A stretch of 64,000 nt of DNA from Datnioides undecimradiatus (GCA_008933995.1 WARS01000015.1:15260957-15324956); one strand, 5' to 3'. Counted from the first letter of the stretch, positions 37,796 through 52,890 are shown. Made by a program: numbers and translations. The notes: a model not told the origin generated them from the sequence alone.

Positions 37796-40426
37796 AAATG
37801 TAGACTGCACAATATAATGAAAGCAGAATATCAGTTTTTACATTTCGCAGAGCAGTTCTGTCTGCCACCAGAAATAACCTCCATGCAAAATTGCCTCCAC
37901 TCTCCATCCCCACCCCCCAACCCCTGCTGTGGTCTCTTCTAGCAAAACTTAAACTATATTATTTCTCCATGAAAGACTGTGACAATTACACTTCACCTTT
38001 CTGTGAACATGCCTGAACTTTTTCTTCCTTCTTATTTTTTATAATTTTCAAAAACCTGCCAGATTTCTTTGCAGAAATGTGGGCATTTGGCCCAATGCAT
38101 CGCTTCTTGTGTTGGTGGTAGTCACTAAAGAAAAATGAAAAGTCACATTCTGTTGTCTTCGAGACAGTGGCGCCCACAATAAAACTACTTGGAAACTCTA
38201 GGGGGCAGGAAAACTTGAGAAGTTGTCTGTTTTTGCTTTAACCAATTTTTTGTTGTGAACAAAACTTTAACAACAGAGGTGATAATATCTACCGGGTTTA
38301 CGCCTTGAGGAAATCCCAAGTTTGATCTCCGCACTCCTGTATTTTTCTAAAAAAAAAAAACCCCACCTACTGTTGACTCCTCACTCGTTTTGATTGCAAG
38401 TGATCAACCACTGCTTCACTTTGCAATCGTGTTTCTGTCAGGGACAATATACGTGACGCTCACATTAGTGACCGAGCAGAGATCTGCACTTTACTGAGCA
38501 CGCTGATCTGGTTCATCAAACATTTCCATTGGTTGCAGACTGAGACATCATCAGGTGTGAATCCTTTAGCTTCTCTGTCAAGACGGGATTTAGGCACCAC
38601 TGCCTGATTCAGAACGGATTCTCTAGCTACAAAGGGCAGATAAAATCACATGATATATGTTTTTTCATGCAGCTGCTCCGGATTTTGAACATCTTGAAGG
38701 CATCACTCTCACTTCTGTGTTACTGGATTTTGGAGAGGCTTTAACATGTTCAGAAAGTAGACCACATGGAATAAGCAATGAATTATTAAACTGCAGTAGT
38801 ATTCCTTGCAGATGAGGCATAACTAGGACACATTCCAGCTCCGAGACTGGGGGCTGTTGGGGGTTTTAAGGTGGAATGTGTAGTCTGTCTCAGCAGAACA
38901 CACTGTACTGTAGCAGAATGTACCGGAGAGTACTGTAATGTCCTGACTCCTCTTCCTCCGCATCCTGTTTTAACCCTGTTCCAGTGTGCGTTTGTATCAG
39001 CCCATATGTACTTTAGGTGTTCCCAGCCCATGTGGGTCAGTGTTATGTTTTGCCCTGTGAGGAGTGAAAAGGAAGCCTGGCCTGCATGACTTCCCATACT
39101 TACACATATTACAAGTACATTCACACGCTGACACAATGGGTTTTCGACAAAGGTGTTGAAATGCCAAACCTAATATTTAATGTGTAAAATGATATTTGGT
39201 CTATTTGGTTAATCTTAAAAGAAGAAGAAAAAAGAATGGAAAAAGAATTGACATGTGGGGTGCCAGCCCTCAGAAACATGCAGGTTTACAGGTTTAAGAA
39301 CACTGTGGAAGATCTTGTCCAGCTGAAAACTCATTATAGCCTTTAGGTGTCTGATAAACATTAGGATCTACTGCCTAAACTCGACTTCAAGGGTGATATT
39401 TTCCTCTTCTCACCAGCACCTGGGTCCAAAAACTACCAATCTCTTGCGACCGGACCCAAGACAGCAGCAGAAATACAAGATATCACCAAACCTAATATGG
39501 CAACATGATGATGATTAAAGATATTTTTAACTTTGATTAAAGAACTGCTGCAACCATCATTTAAACCGTTCAAAAGAAAATATTCTCTGTCACATAAATT
39601 TAGCTCCAACTCTCTCCCCCCTAAAATCGTTCTCACACCACAACACCAGATACAGCTGGGGAGATTCTTTTCATCCCTGTTTATATGCTGCACCTTTTTC
39701 TGAGACTTTCAGGTAAATAGCAGGACTATTAGGGCGTCATGTCAAAAACTGGGACAGGTGACAGGTGAGTTCATCAAAGTCTGGTTGAAGGCAGCATCAG
39801 CACTGAGTGTTTGACAGACAGCAGCTCTCAGAACGGATGTGCTGTGTAAAATAGAAACAATGTGATTTACTGCTCAATGCAGTGACACGTGATGTTTGAA
39901 CGCGCGTACAAAGACTAAAACAGCGATAAACCAACCAACACACAAAAACCTGCAAATACCATCAGCCACCCTGTAATTGTGCTGTGTGCAAAACAACTTC
40001 ATGCTTTGTTTGTTCTTCTATTTTTTCCTCTTTGTAGGGAAAGAGTTTTCTTTTCACGCCAAAATGCATCCTGAAATTTGCCAGTTTAGTGTTTCCCTCG
40101 CTCGCGACAGGAGCACACACCTCGCTGAACATGGCTCGAGATTTCTTTTGGATTCATCATATCCGCTCTGCACGCTGGCACACATCCAACCGACCAAGTC
40201 AGCGAACGCTGCCATAAAAGTTCCACTTTAAAAAACAGGCGCACCACAGATGTACCATTGTTTTCAACCAACAAAAGGCTCCGCAGGAGGCAACTGCAAG
40301 CTGTGACAACCGCTTTAGAAAAATCAACAAGGATGCACAAGCCTGAAAGAGGAGTTAAAAGCAATTTTACTGTATTCTGAGCTGTCAACACACTTTCTTT
40401 ACTGATGGGAGCAGAAAACTGTAGAA

Positions 40427-40428
<2 letters not shown>

Positions 40429-40471
<43 letters not shown>
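40429..40471 (+). repeat. (GT)n microsatellite, pure
   Basis: About 21 uninterrupted GT units. Pure arrays of this length are usually length-variable within a species. Confidence 0.97.
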
Positions 40472-40473
<2 letters not shown>

Positions 40474-43400
40474 TATATGAACATATTCATAAGAATCTGA
40501 TACATTAGAGCTTTCTCACCTTAAAAGCTTATGTGATTTTGTTTCTTCTGATCATTACGATCCCGCTTTAATCCACTACAGATGTAATACAACAGCAAGG
40601 TGTAGTCGACAAAAGCTGTTTTCATGTGAGCACTACTTTTTTAATACCTCAGGTTTTCTAAAATATACTTCTAGAACTTCCCCTTTTGGCACAAATTGAA
40701 AACTGGCATAAAAGCAAGTGAATGAAACCACATTCAAACCAGTGAAATGGCCCAATAAACAATCTGTTGATGAGCTGACTCAGGCGGGTGAGGTTCTGGT
40801 GGAGCAAGCAAGCAAACAACACAAAGACCATGGCTGGGAAATCAAATGTTTGATAAACCATCAAACTGGGAAACTGCCAACTTAAAAAAGCCTAAGCTGA
40901 AGTAATAATATTCAAAAAGTGCAGTGCGCTTACAGATTTATGGATAATTAATGTTTTTGTATGGTTTTCAGTAACAGTTTAACAGGACAGTGGTTTTACA
41001 TGTGCATCATTTTCCAACACATTTCTTACTAAACAACTGAATTCACTTTCATCACACACATTTTGTCCTATCGTGATGTACAGACGAAACGTCAGTGCAC
41101 TCGATGGGAAGATGAGGAGATGTTCTCTGCAGTAGGTTAATCCCTGGTAAGTTATATAATGGTCAGCTGCAGCACAAAGAAAGACTGGAGAGGATGATCC
41201 TGGTGGATTACTCCCCACTCAGAGACCACAATCTGTCTCCCCACATAAAGAACTCTCTGTGAGCGTTTGTGTTCGACAAGGTTTTAATGTAAAGACATGA
41301 ACTTAAATCACAAAGTGGGAGTGCAGTGAAGAACATTAGAACTTAGAGGTTCACCCCGTTTGCTCGAGTGAACCTTCGGGCTGATTATCACATCCAAGAG
41401 AGCTGAGTCAATACTTGGGTCCTTGTGGGGAAAGTTTCTCCGAATTTGTGTGAAAGAGTACACACTTCTCATGTAAGGGAGCGGAAAGGAAGTTGCTCTA
41501 CAGTCTGAGAGCGACTGACGTGCCCATCAATTAAAGTGTTGTTCTTTCTGGCTGTTTTAATCTGCTCTGTGCTGCAGACTGCAGCGCCGCTCAGACATAA
41601 TGATGCATAGCCGTCGCAGAGAACCTCGGGCCTCCCATTCATTATCAAGTCTCCATATGATGCATTTTGGTTTTGCAAACAATCCACCATGATCTTTTTC
41701 TTGCATAAATGAGTGGATTCTTTTGTTTCTAAATGAAAGGTCAATGCTTAGATGTTATATAAAATGTGTCATGTTGGATATGCTTAAACAGAACCTTTAC
41801 GTTGCAGACATTCCTACTATAGGGCTTTCTGAAAATCAAACAGTGTCCCAAAGTGACCCTAAATGCAGCAAAAGTGAAAAAACCAATTTATCATCACAAA
41901 ACATTTGGTGAGCATGTTATCATTTGTTAATATTTATATAATTTATATGATCTGTTAAATAACAGAAGAACAGATCCCTGATCTGACAATAATGAAGGAT
42001 CAGCAAAGATGTGAGGACCTTGGCCCTGCTTTTCATTAGGTGGTGGAAACTGTGCAATCTCCTTCCGCTGACTAAAGCCAAGCTCACTGGTCAGTAGTAG
42101 TAGCAGAACAGAGAGCCAAAAAGACTTCACTCTCTGTGTGTGAATCTCTTCTTTAAAAGATTCATACTGTGAGGTTTCAAAGGTCTGTTAAAGTTTCATC
42201 TGGAGAGATAGACAGAAAAGACATCATGCTGCAGCTTCACATCAAGTAAACAAGCCTTTGAAAATATTAGTTTCCTTCTGTGGACATAGAAGAAATTAGA
42301 TCAACACTTTGGAGGAGGGGGAGACTTTAGAGAGATAGCAAAATCTAACATTCAACATCAACAGTTTGGCCAAACTGCAGGCTAATTCCTGCTCACCTAA
42401 AAACATGCTAGACTCGTATGGACACTGTGTTGGAACAGGCTCCAGTATTTTGTTCTGACACTAGGTGCGGACACTGTTCATAGTGAGCACAATCAATACT
42501 GGCCATGTTTTGGCCAGAGCCGCCTCACATTTGGTCCTCTGTTGCCAAAACACAGCCAAGTCTGCAGACACTCAGCTGCAATGTCCTCTGTGAGGCTTGT
42601 TACCAGGTTAAGGTGGGGTCACACAGAAGCTGCATGTTTTGTCAATGAAAATACAAAAGTGGACACAACTAGATGCAAAGAGGCGAGAACAAAATGAACA
42701 GAGAAACAGTTCAGTGTGATGGTGTAAAGGAAAGGGCTCTCGGTCTCATCAGAAACATAACAAAGCAGCACTTTTTTGTTTGGAAAGAAGATGTAATAGA
42801 GATTTTTGTGTCACTGTCACTACTCCAACATGGTGACATATGCCATCCATAACCACTGGATACCAGAGAGTCTCTAGAGATACAGTGGCACACCTATAAT
42901 AGAGAATCTATATTCTAGTTTCTGGTATATTTGCCTTTTTTCTTTTCAACTAATCTTCTCAGCATCTCTTCTTTGCTCACCAGGGAATCAGATCCTGACA
43001 AGCTCCCCTGTAGAAAGCCAGGGGATACTCTTGCAATCTCCAAGGGGAGAATAATTAGCCTCATCTGCCTCCGTCTCCTCCATACCCTCTCTCATGCCTG
43101 TGGCAATGTGTGTAAATGAGCTGCTTTCTACCACGTACGACTGGGTTCCTCTGCTAGAAAGCCTACCCATGCCTCGCCTGCATAACGAAGAGTTCTGCTT
43201 TTGTTCTGTGAGGGAGTCACACGCTGCACGCGCCCCACTTTTCCAGCCTCCTCAATGTCATCCTCAAAGAACAACCAGCAACTCTTAGAAGTAATCAGAC
43301 TGTGGAAGAAGCCAGGAAGTTAAGAGGAAACAGAGATGTCAATTCAAATGATAGTTGAGAAGGTTCGGTACAGGAGCAAAACAACAAAGATATAGCATTA

Positions 43401-45721
43401 GCACATTTAGAGAATTCACCATAAAGTCCACTGACGATGGACTTAGTTACTTTTGTCCAGGTTTTATGGATAACAGACAAATGAAGTTGACAGGGATGGG
43501 ATCATTATGAAATGTTTTCCTGATCGGAAACTACAGCTGTAATCTGACTGCACACACATCAGCTGTGCAAAACACCTGAGAAGGTACTGGCACAAGGTTC
43601 TATATCATCATTTGCCCCTCTGAAAGGAAAACGATGGCTTAAACTACCATAAAGCAAGTGTGCCAATGGTCAGGTGTACATTGCGTTGGATAGCAGCAGG
43701 TTGAATTGTAGCATTTGTCTGTTGGACTCATGTTACAACCAGAACATGGACAATACAAGCAGCAGAAGTTGGGGACTATGGAGGAAACCATAGAAACTGG
43801 CATTTCTGGTGAGTTTTCATATCAATTCCATTAAAAAAAAATGTGTGGAATAACAAAAAAGAGATGCATTTGATTCCCACCCAAAAGGGCATTTCATTAA
43901 TCACTCTCAGGCATTTTTTCAGAAAAAAGTACCAAACACTGCCTTTTCTCAGCTGTGTCATTTTGCTGCTCTTATGTGACACCAAACTGAATATCTTTGT
44001 GACTTGGGTTGTTAGTTGGACAAAACAAAATATTTAAAAACCACACCCTGGGATTCAGAAAATAATAAATGGTAATTTTTTCCACTTCTTTTTATTAATT
44101 TATGGATCAAATGATCAATTTGTTGGAGCTCTGTAGGTAATGACTCAAATCAAAACAAACTCAACTTCAACACCTCATCATCAGACATGCTGCTCACCAC
44201 CCACTCTGAACCACTCACATATCCTGTTTCAGAGCCAGAATGTCCTTGTTTTTGACACCTTTTTCAGGTCCAAGATAGGAAATCACAAATTTTTTGCGCC
44301 CCGCCATTGATGACACTCGGATGTGATGGAGTGAATTTGCCCTTTGGTGTCGCGTTTCTCCAGTGGAGCAGCTCATTGGTGGAGGACTGAACACCTCCGG
44401 TTTGAAAGCGAAGCAGGCTGTTGCTGAGAAGAGCAAACATGCTCAGTCAGCATCAGCTGGATAGAAGATCAAACAGACAAGTTTTTGGTTTGGTTGGTTT
44501 CGGTTTACTTCACTTTGTACAGAGAGGCAAACCAACGATCACCACTCAACCACATCACCAGGTTTGTATCTGAGTTCATATCTGAACGGCTCGAGTGTTA
44601 AAATAATGGTGGACCCAGGCCGACAAAGACCTGTCTCGCATTTGAAGCAACACCGATAACAGCACTGAGATGATATTTGTGCAGCACAGCCAGTTATTTT
44701 AGCAACAGGTGCTTTTGGGGTCAGCAAAGCACAGAAATACTGCTGCAGTGTGCATTCAAATGATGAAAATATTTATTGCAAAGATTCCCATTTCTGTGAT
44801 CTACTGCACACCGGGCAAGTCACACAAGAAAAAATCATGAAAACATATCAACTTTCCTCTCTCATCAACTATCTACTTGTGTGCTGTTCCTTTCCTCGTG
44901 AATCTTTCTTTTATGTTCAATGAGGTCACGCTATTTCCCCTCGCAAATCTATTATTTATCGCATGTTAGTAGTTATGAAACAATGTCCTAAAGGTTTCGA
45001 ATTGAACAGCAGACCCTTATTCAACTGACTATATATATTTTTCATACAGTTCTGTGCTGCAGCTGCAAGTCAGAACATCTCCACAGACAGACAGAATGGG
45101 GTTATGGGGACGGCATATATTTTCTCACCATTTGGGTCACAAAAATATACAGCAACAGATCTCCTGGCATATATTATTTAAACTACTGCAAGATTATTTA
45201 AAAAAATATAAACAGTCATACCTAAAAGACTGATGCCGCACTGCCTCCTCACACCCCAAAATAGGTTTTTACTCATTTTCACATATAAAAAAATCTTTTA
45301 AACCAGATTTGGTTTCGACAGAGATCCTCTCTGTCATTTCGGATTCTTTTAATTACGAGGTTAGGAATGTTTTAAAAGTAAATTAGAAAACAATATATTA
45401 TATTCATCCCTCATCAAGGATGAATCGCATATGTGGTAAGTGTTACCTACAGTGCAGGATGATCCTCTGGCAGGGCAGCAGCTGTGGTCAGCCCTTCAAA
45501 AGCAGCATCGTGGAATGATTGTGCTTAAAGCCGACAGCAGGAGGTTCAAATGTGGCCTTCGCAGATCAAACGGCCACTGTCCCCTCCGGGCATCGAAGGC
45601 AAGGCACGCTGAACCGTGGCATTTTGAGCTCCCACAGTAAGGCATGAATATGTAGCTGTGAGTTTGGAATAAAAAAAAAGTACTTGACGTCCAGTGCCGG
45701 AAAAATAAAATAGGATGAGGG

Positions 45722-45950
45722 TTGCAGAAGGGGCAGCGGTAGCCTAAAGTTAGAGAGGCGGACTGGTGACTAGAAGGTCGGACCTGCCAGGAAAATCTAA
45801 CCAGGGAGAGAAAATTACGAAATGCGCTTTCCTCCCTCAGCACTGCTGTTAAGTTGCCCTTGAGCAAGGTACTAAATCCTCTGTTGGCCTACTACAGCTT
45901 TGGTAATTGTGCTCAGCAGTTTCCAGCTGTGAGTGCAGTAGGAAACATTT
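45722..45950 (+). mobile_element. tRNA-derived SINE remnant
   Basis: GGCAGCGGTAGCCTAAAG, TTAGAGAGGCGGACTGGTGA and GAAGGTCGGACCTGCC follow the A-box to B-box layout of fish tRNA-derived SINEs. CCCTTGAGCAAGGTACTAAAT further on is a hallmark phrase of their body. The B box is altered, so this is a dead copy. The 3' end is approximate. Confidence 0.6.
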
Positions 45951-48639
45951 AATATGAGGATGGATGTTGAAGGAAACGCAGATGCACTCATGCAGCCCCC
46001 TGTGGCCAACTACAGTTTTAAAGTCATGATAACCATGAAAGTAAAGCTCTGTTTAGCTTCTCTTTATCGCTGCTTTGCACAACACAGAAGCAACCTGAAG
46101 CCAGATGATGAAAGCATTTCCAATTGCTGTGCTATGACTTCTCTTTTGGATTACAGTGTTGTGAAATTTGTTCATGCCTGCCGGACCTTCACCATGAGCC
46201 ACATGGTCAAACTTTTTTTTTTTCCCTGAGTTGCGCATTATTTATTTTTCGCCTGCCCTCTCATAATATAATTTTTGGAATAAATTAAGCACATAGTTTG
46301 GATTAAATGCAAATTCAAATATGCACATACATTTTAGAATTAGAAACAGATCAGACTATGGTCAGGTTATGTTCATACTAATATGTTTTGGTTTTAAAAT
46401 GTATTACCTGTTACATTTATGCCAAGTGTCCACACGACTCAGACCTTTTCACCCTAACCTGAGACCTTTGGGAAAAATGACACCGACACACACATCCACT
46501 TTCTGAATGGATCTACCCTGTCCTGCCCTGATTCGTCACAGCCCTGTCACCAGACTTTTCCCGAGGAAAACCGACCATCAGCCTGTAAAAATCTAGGAGC
46601 ATTGCCTGTAGGTCATCTATTCAACACAGATAACGAATAACAGGCTTTGCTGTCCTTGTTGTCTCTTCTAGCAGCTGTTGTGCAGTTGGGATTATTTCTA
46701 AAACAATGCTAAAATGTCTGATTTCAGTTTAGTTTTAAAATGCTGTCTCTCAGTGTGGATGAAGACTCAGTGTCACCACTCAGCATGATCTACTGTACTT
46801 CATCATCTGATGGGGTGCAGATGTCTAGTTGATGACCAAAAGTCCAGTGCTGTTTCTCATAAAGAGTGACCTTTACTGATCCTCCTCAATGACCTCTTTC
46901 TAGTTCTTCTCATTGTATAACCACGCTAACTATCAGAAACGATCTTCTAACATCGTCACGTCCTGAATCAAACACTATCTGAAGATGTGAGGAGCGGGTT
47001 TCTGAGGGTCTCAAGAGGAAGTGCCTCAGACTGTCGGTCATCCATGGCTGCCATCAAAGGCCCCGTTACATAACAAATGTCTTGAACCTGCGGAGCATGA
47101 CCCAGAACTGTTTATGTAACCCTTTTTCCAGGCCATAGTTATGAAGTGGTACTTTACATTTAGGTGACATGTTTGCATTTCAGACTGGGTCACTGTATGA
47201 TGGATGGCTGTCAGGCAGCTATCAGTCTAGTTGTTTAGTTCCAGAGCAGTGAGGAGTGCACAGTGTGGAGCTCTGTGCAGCTCTGCTGGTGTTTAAGTCT
47301 GTTTTTCCAAACACTTCTCTGACATCTTGCATTTGTTTTCTGGCGTGTCTGGTCTTGGCCCACAATGGACCTCAACTCTTTCCCCCGTCATTACAGCTGT
47401 GGTGTAACTACGCTGTCTTTAGCTTTATCCAGTCTTCTACAAAAGTACTTTGGGGTTTCGGGATAGTTGGCATTTCATTATCAGTGCAAACCTCTTGTCT
47501 TGTTATATTAGTTAATTTTCAGGTCATGTTATACTCTATTTATAATTATTACATGTAACATGATGTGATCGGGGAGCCACAAAAGAGGCATCTCTTTGAA
47601 ACCAACCCCATAGGAAAAGCAGATTACAGCCCAATCAGAGCCAGAAATAGTCAGAAGCGAACATGTTTTGATTTTGTTTTTATCCTGTATAGTTTACCCT
47701 TTTTATTTACTTTGTTTAGGCAGGTGACACGAATGACCACCTGATCAGCTCAGATGGCACCCGACAGCCATGCTGGATCTTCTCTCGAGGGAGCTACAGG
47801 GCAGCTTGGTTCTTTAGGGACTGAGAGCAGAAGCTCAACTGAAAACATTCAGCGAAATGCAAAACTAAATATTCTCCTTTTGCCTTATTGCCCTCTAAAC
47901 TCAGTTCATTTACTAGCTTCTCCTGGAGTTTTCAGCAGCAACCCACCACCTTCTTCAGCAAATGCAACTTGCTTAGCTGGTGTCATGTGACCCAGGTCTT
48001 GTTCGTCACACGATTTATGGTAATTTTTGTGCAAACTCTGTTTCAGGGGAGGTGATCTGATTATGTGTTGCCAGAGTGCAGGATCACATTGTAATGTGTA
48101 TCTACAACTACTAACTAACTTTAAATGGGTTAAGTATTGTGGCTCATCCTGTGTTTCATACATTACATTGTTTGCTGTATGTATTTCTCTAATCCTATTC
48201 AATGCTATGCAGCCTTGTATAAATAAATACAGATAGAAAAATAGATATAATCTACAGTGCGAGAGCATATGGAGCACGCCAACTGATATTATCTCTCTGC
48301 TGACTTCAGCCTCTTTGCGCTCAGATACACAAAATGATAATGCACTTAGAAATATTACAAGAAAATATAAAAATAATATAAAAAATAGAACATAAAAATA
48401 AAAAATGTAGAGGATGAATATAAGCAGAACAAGATAAAACGATGAAAGAAGTGCCGACCCAGAGTAAAGACAGAAAACATATAGCACCTGCTCCAGACTA
48501 TTAATAAAAACTCTCAGGCAGAAGTGCCACAGACATTTCGGTATTGGAAGACAGGTTCTGCTTTATTCATGAATGTATTATTCGTCCGGTGGGATCAAAG
48601 CGCAGCTTCACAATAGTGGTGTCAGCACAGGGCTTAGAG

Positions 48640-48860
48640 GCTGTCAGTCAGCACTGAACCCAGGAAGGTCACCAATTTAGATCCCTGACCAGCTCCGACC
48701 AGTGAAGGAGACATTAACTATTGCTGCGCTAGTGCCTCTGAGCAAGGCATTTCCTCACTCACTGCTCAAGTGGACAACAGTGAAGTTAGTAAGTATTCGA
48801 AGCACAGTGTGACTCCGTCACCGTTACAGCTGAAATGACTGGCTGCTGAACCCCAAGAGG
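48640..48860 (+). mobile_element. degenerate SINE of the same type
   Basis: GGAAGGTCACCAATTTAGAT, then TGCTGCGCTAGTGCC and CTGAGCAAGGCATTTCC, then CACTGCTCAAGTGG, follow the same order as the SINE near 45.7 kb but with heavier decay. No A box is recognisable. Confidence 0.45.
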
Positions 48861-49772
48861 TATTGTTAGGATTAATTTGTGTCAAACAACAAGAATACAT
48901 TTCCCATAAACCCTTTTGCATCCTGAAAGGATTCTAGACAAATTACGAGACAGAATACAACAGGCTCTCTGACAAAGTGTTTATATTTTACAACCTGCAC
49001 ATTCACCTACACACAAATTGCACTGCTGACTGTAATAACACGGTAGAGTTACCAATTTAACTTTTTAAAACTTAGTTTTGAGTAACCATAGCTATCTGTC
49101 ATTTTTACATTGCATGAAGCATCAGGACATTGGGTGTTCCAGTGACAGGTCAGCAAAAACACAGTGCAATTGCGATGACAAAGCATTCTAAAATCCATAC
49201 CTTTCCAACTGCACCTCTGATTTGCTTCTCCATAGCAACAATGGCTGCGAATCATGGGTATTTTATATACACCTATACCTTGCTGTGCTCCTGTGTTAAT
49301 TGACATTAAGGGTAAAATGTTAAATGGGAACACCTTAGGGAACAAGAGGATATATTTACTTAAAGGCAATGAGCAGCTATGTGAGACAGACAGTACTAGC
49401 TTTGTCTGCCAGTCACAGTGAACTTGCTCTGTGTCAAAGTAATCCAAAAACAAATGACTGGTTTCGTATATCGAGTAATTAATACAACTCTCGTCCAGTT
49501 TGAACCTTTTATGTTTCCGTGACTTCTAGCTGAGTGAGCGCTGTTTGTTTATTAATAGTTATATGTCACTTTTCGCATCGAAAATGCGCGACACAGGTGA
49601 CATTATTGATGACCTGACAAAAAGGAAAACCCTTCTGATTGGACGTTCGTCTTGTTTCTGTCTGATTATTCTGTAATGGTTCACCTTTCTGGATGAGCCC
49701 CAGGTGCTTATGCTTCTTCCCGCCACCTAATTGGTCAATTATCATTATTGTGTGGTGGGCTGCAGACCCATG

Positions 49773-49794
49773 CACACACACACACACACACAGA
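49773..49794 (+). repeat. (CA)n microsatellite
   Basis: About ten CA units are followed by CAGACAGACA. Confidence 0.9.
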
Positions 49795-51970
49795 CAGACA
49801 CAAACACAAGGCACTACATTATTCATTCGGCTGTGGAGGCAGACGGTGCACTTTTCTCGCCACAGTCTACCTAAGGGAGTTATTAGAGGTTTGGGAAATG
49901 ACTAAATCTCTTCCTGCTCTGTGTTTTCCCCCCTGCCTGTCTGGCTCTCACACACACTCATGTACAGTGTACTCACATCCATCAGGAATAAAGAGATGAG
50001 TGGGGGTCAAGACAAGAAAATGTCCTTATTTCACAGAGGAAACAATTAAAATTGCCTTGTGTGTCTTAACAAAAATAATACATGTTGAAATCAATATGAA
50101 GTCAAACTAAGCCTGTAAAGAAGAAGCTCCTCATGAAAAACAAATGCACACACATTACAAGAACAAAAATCCTGTCCATAATTTAATGAATAACTGTGCG
50201 TCACTTATCTATTGTTTATGAATTCACTGAGATATACTCTGACAGATGAAGGTCAGGAATGTCGTTGTCATTCCTTCAAATGAGTCTGAGACTAAGATGA
50301 AACTCAAGACAGTTTCTGATGATTACTGAAGAAGATTAGTAGGTATCTAACTGTAAGGACAGACCTCGAGATATTCACTCCTCGTTGGAAAAAAGACAAA
50401 AAAACAAATCCAAAGTTCTCCACTGGTGAAATATTTGTGGCAGTACTCCACGTCCTCACTGAGTGGAATTTCAAAGATGTTCATCTTTTCTTGCGTCCTT
50501 CAGTTCTCTGAAAGACATCAGCAGCTCCTCATTCCCTTTGCACAGTCCCTGAGCATTAACGTGAAGATGATATGACTGGATATCTGATATGTCTACTTTT
50601 GTAACGTATGTGCGGCGTTGGACTTCTTTTCATATCCAGATCTCATACACATGATACTAATGTAATGATACTTTTCTCCAGTTGGAGATCAGTTTTTAAA
50701 AACAAAATGATACCAAGGCAAAGCAGGCAACTGCTCACAAGCTCCAGGTTTGCCGCATAGCAATTTGTTTTTGGTAATACTGTAACCCAATAAAGTCAAC
50801 TTAAAATAAATGAATTAGTAATTATTAACTAAGACATGCAGAGAGAATGTGAGAAACAGTGAGTCCAAAGCTCATTTGAGACCAAATCCAGGCCTGTTTA
50901 CTACTGACAAACACAGCAGAAAATAACATGGTCAGTTTTCTCATTAAATCGTGCATTTAAAATCCAAAAACAATAGTCTTGAAAAGCCCAACTCTCTTTC
51001 TGAATAGTACATAACAGTACATAGCCACACTCCACTTTCACTGATGGCACGTGAGGGCAGAGTAGGCGCGTTGCATAAAGGATGCTCACGTAATCCTGAG
51101 GCTGAGGTACAACTATCAGTGGTGTGTGAGCGTCCGCTGGCATGTAAGCGTCAGCTGCTGCCAAATGCTCTGCGTGGTGAGATAACTGGAGGATTTTGTA
51201 ACATCGAGTCTGAAATAGGGACGGTGATAATGCTGTTCCCTTTTCATAACAACAGATCTGCTGGACCATAATTTGTCAAAGAAAATCATTTCCATGTATT
51301 TGTGTATTACGGAGCAACTGAGGGGAAGTCAACATAAGTGTTATTCTATACAATACCCTAATACGGAGCCTGTACAGAGCCTATAGATAAGTACCCTCTG
51401 TGTAACAGAGATTATCTGCTGACAGAAACTTGTGGGAATTTATTTATTTAATATTATTTCCTCTTAGCTCTGTATTAGTGTATTAAAAAAGTTGCCTGTT
51501 AAAACCCTTAGTCACAGTGCATGACCACCTCTTTTTACTATATAGTACACAGCATTTACTGTGCACTGTTGCAAAAAGTTTACTGCATGCCTAATATTAC
51601 TAGCAATAATCCCACAATGCAATGCATCGAGTTTCATAAAAAAGTGATATTCGTGCACTGCCGCTGCCAAATGTCATTTGGCAGTACAACACAAATAGAC
51701 TATCTACAACTGTTGCATTTAATTACTAATCAAAAACTGTACTCAATGCAACATAAATATAACTATAAATATTATTTTTGTGTTTACTTTACATTTTTAC
51801 CCACTTTAGTAAAGAAAAACTTGCCAGTGGTGTTAAAAACAGAGTTCAAACATTCCTCAAGAGATCCCATAACGGCATCGTTTTTCCATGACAAACAGAT
51901 AAATATAAATTGCATGTCTAAAAGATGAAAAAGAAATGAACTGCCAATGAAGGAGTATCACTAGTGGACC

Positions 51971-51989
51971 CCTCTCTCTCTCTCTCTCC
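51971..51989 (+). repeat. (CT)n microsatellite
   Basis: About nine CT units in AT-rich non-coding DNA. Confidence 0.9.
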
Positions 51990-52890
51990 ACTCAATTATT
52001 CCAAACTGGAGATATTCCCAGGTGACACTAATCCTTAGTGGATGTGGCTACAAACACATTTCATCTGATATTATTCTCTGAATTCCAGTGCCAAATTTTT
52101 AGGATAACTAGCGAGCTTGTTAGTGATTATTATTCATCTTATGTTAACCATTTGTATTTTGCAGCTGCTCATCATGTGCCTTTCTAAAACGACTTTGATG
52201 AATGCTCTGCTTGATCAACCCCTTTAGATCATGAAACTCACATGGGAATCATGTAAAAAGTTCACCAGTTCATCTTTAATGTGTTTTCACAGGTTTGACT
52301 TGGCTTCATCTCTGTGGCTTCCACTCTTTTAATTCTCAGCCAAAACATTAAGCTCCTTTGAGTAATCGCAGAGAGAATAAATATGTCAGTTCCTTCCTGG
52401 TGTCGAAACCACACAACTGTTGGACAGAGAGCATTGCTGAAGATGTGCTGCTTCCATCCAAAGCGTCAAAGAAATAACTTTTTCTTGCTTTGAAATGTTT
52501 AAGCAAATAGCAGAGAGTTCAGCTGGAGATCACATGAATACTGATGAGTTGAATGCCAAAAACATCTGGATCACCACAATTGGGTGTCTGTGATTGCAAA
52601 TAAATAAGCAGCTTTTGTGCAATAAGAGAGAACATACAGATACAAACACCCATACTACTGTCTAAATAGAGTATATACATTACAGATAAATAAAACTTAG
52701 AACTTAGCTTATCTTAGCATAAAAATAGTAAATCAGGGGGATTGGTGTGCCTGGTTCTGTACACCCATCAAAAACATGCCTACCAGTACATTAAAAGTTT
52801 CATATAAAAATGACATGATGTTTTATGTTTAGAAATGCTGTAAGTGTCATTCAGGTGACCAGCACCTGGGTCCTCCAGAGGTCTGCACTG

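Larger units (their letters stand above)
30511..52880. other. gene desert, second part
   Basis: No exon or RNA gene is supported. The block holds microsatellites (30.5, 33.8-34.0, 40.4, 49.8 and 52.0 kb), a perfect hairpin at 32,062-32,096, an AAAC run near 33,074-33,096, a 35,563-35,611 tandem, a LINE-tail-like fragment near 37,730, two SINE remnants near 45.7 and 48.7 kb, and one homeodomain/POU motif cluster near 37.3 kb. Long-looking frames, such as the hydrophobic one at 47,906-48,487, are A/T-rich low-complexity artefacts. Confidence 0.5.

Noticed and set aside
45496-45867. Minus-strand frame of 123 codons
   Set aside because: It runs through the SINE remnant and unique DNA and has no domain.
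47906-48487. Minus-strand open frame of 193 codons with a hydrophobic start
   Set aside because: The hydrophobic part is the translation of an A/T-rich stretch (Phe, Leu, Ile, Tyr only) and the rest matches nothing. It is not a plausible membrane protein.
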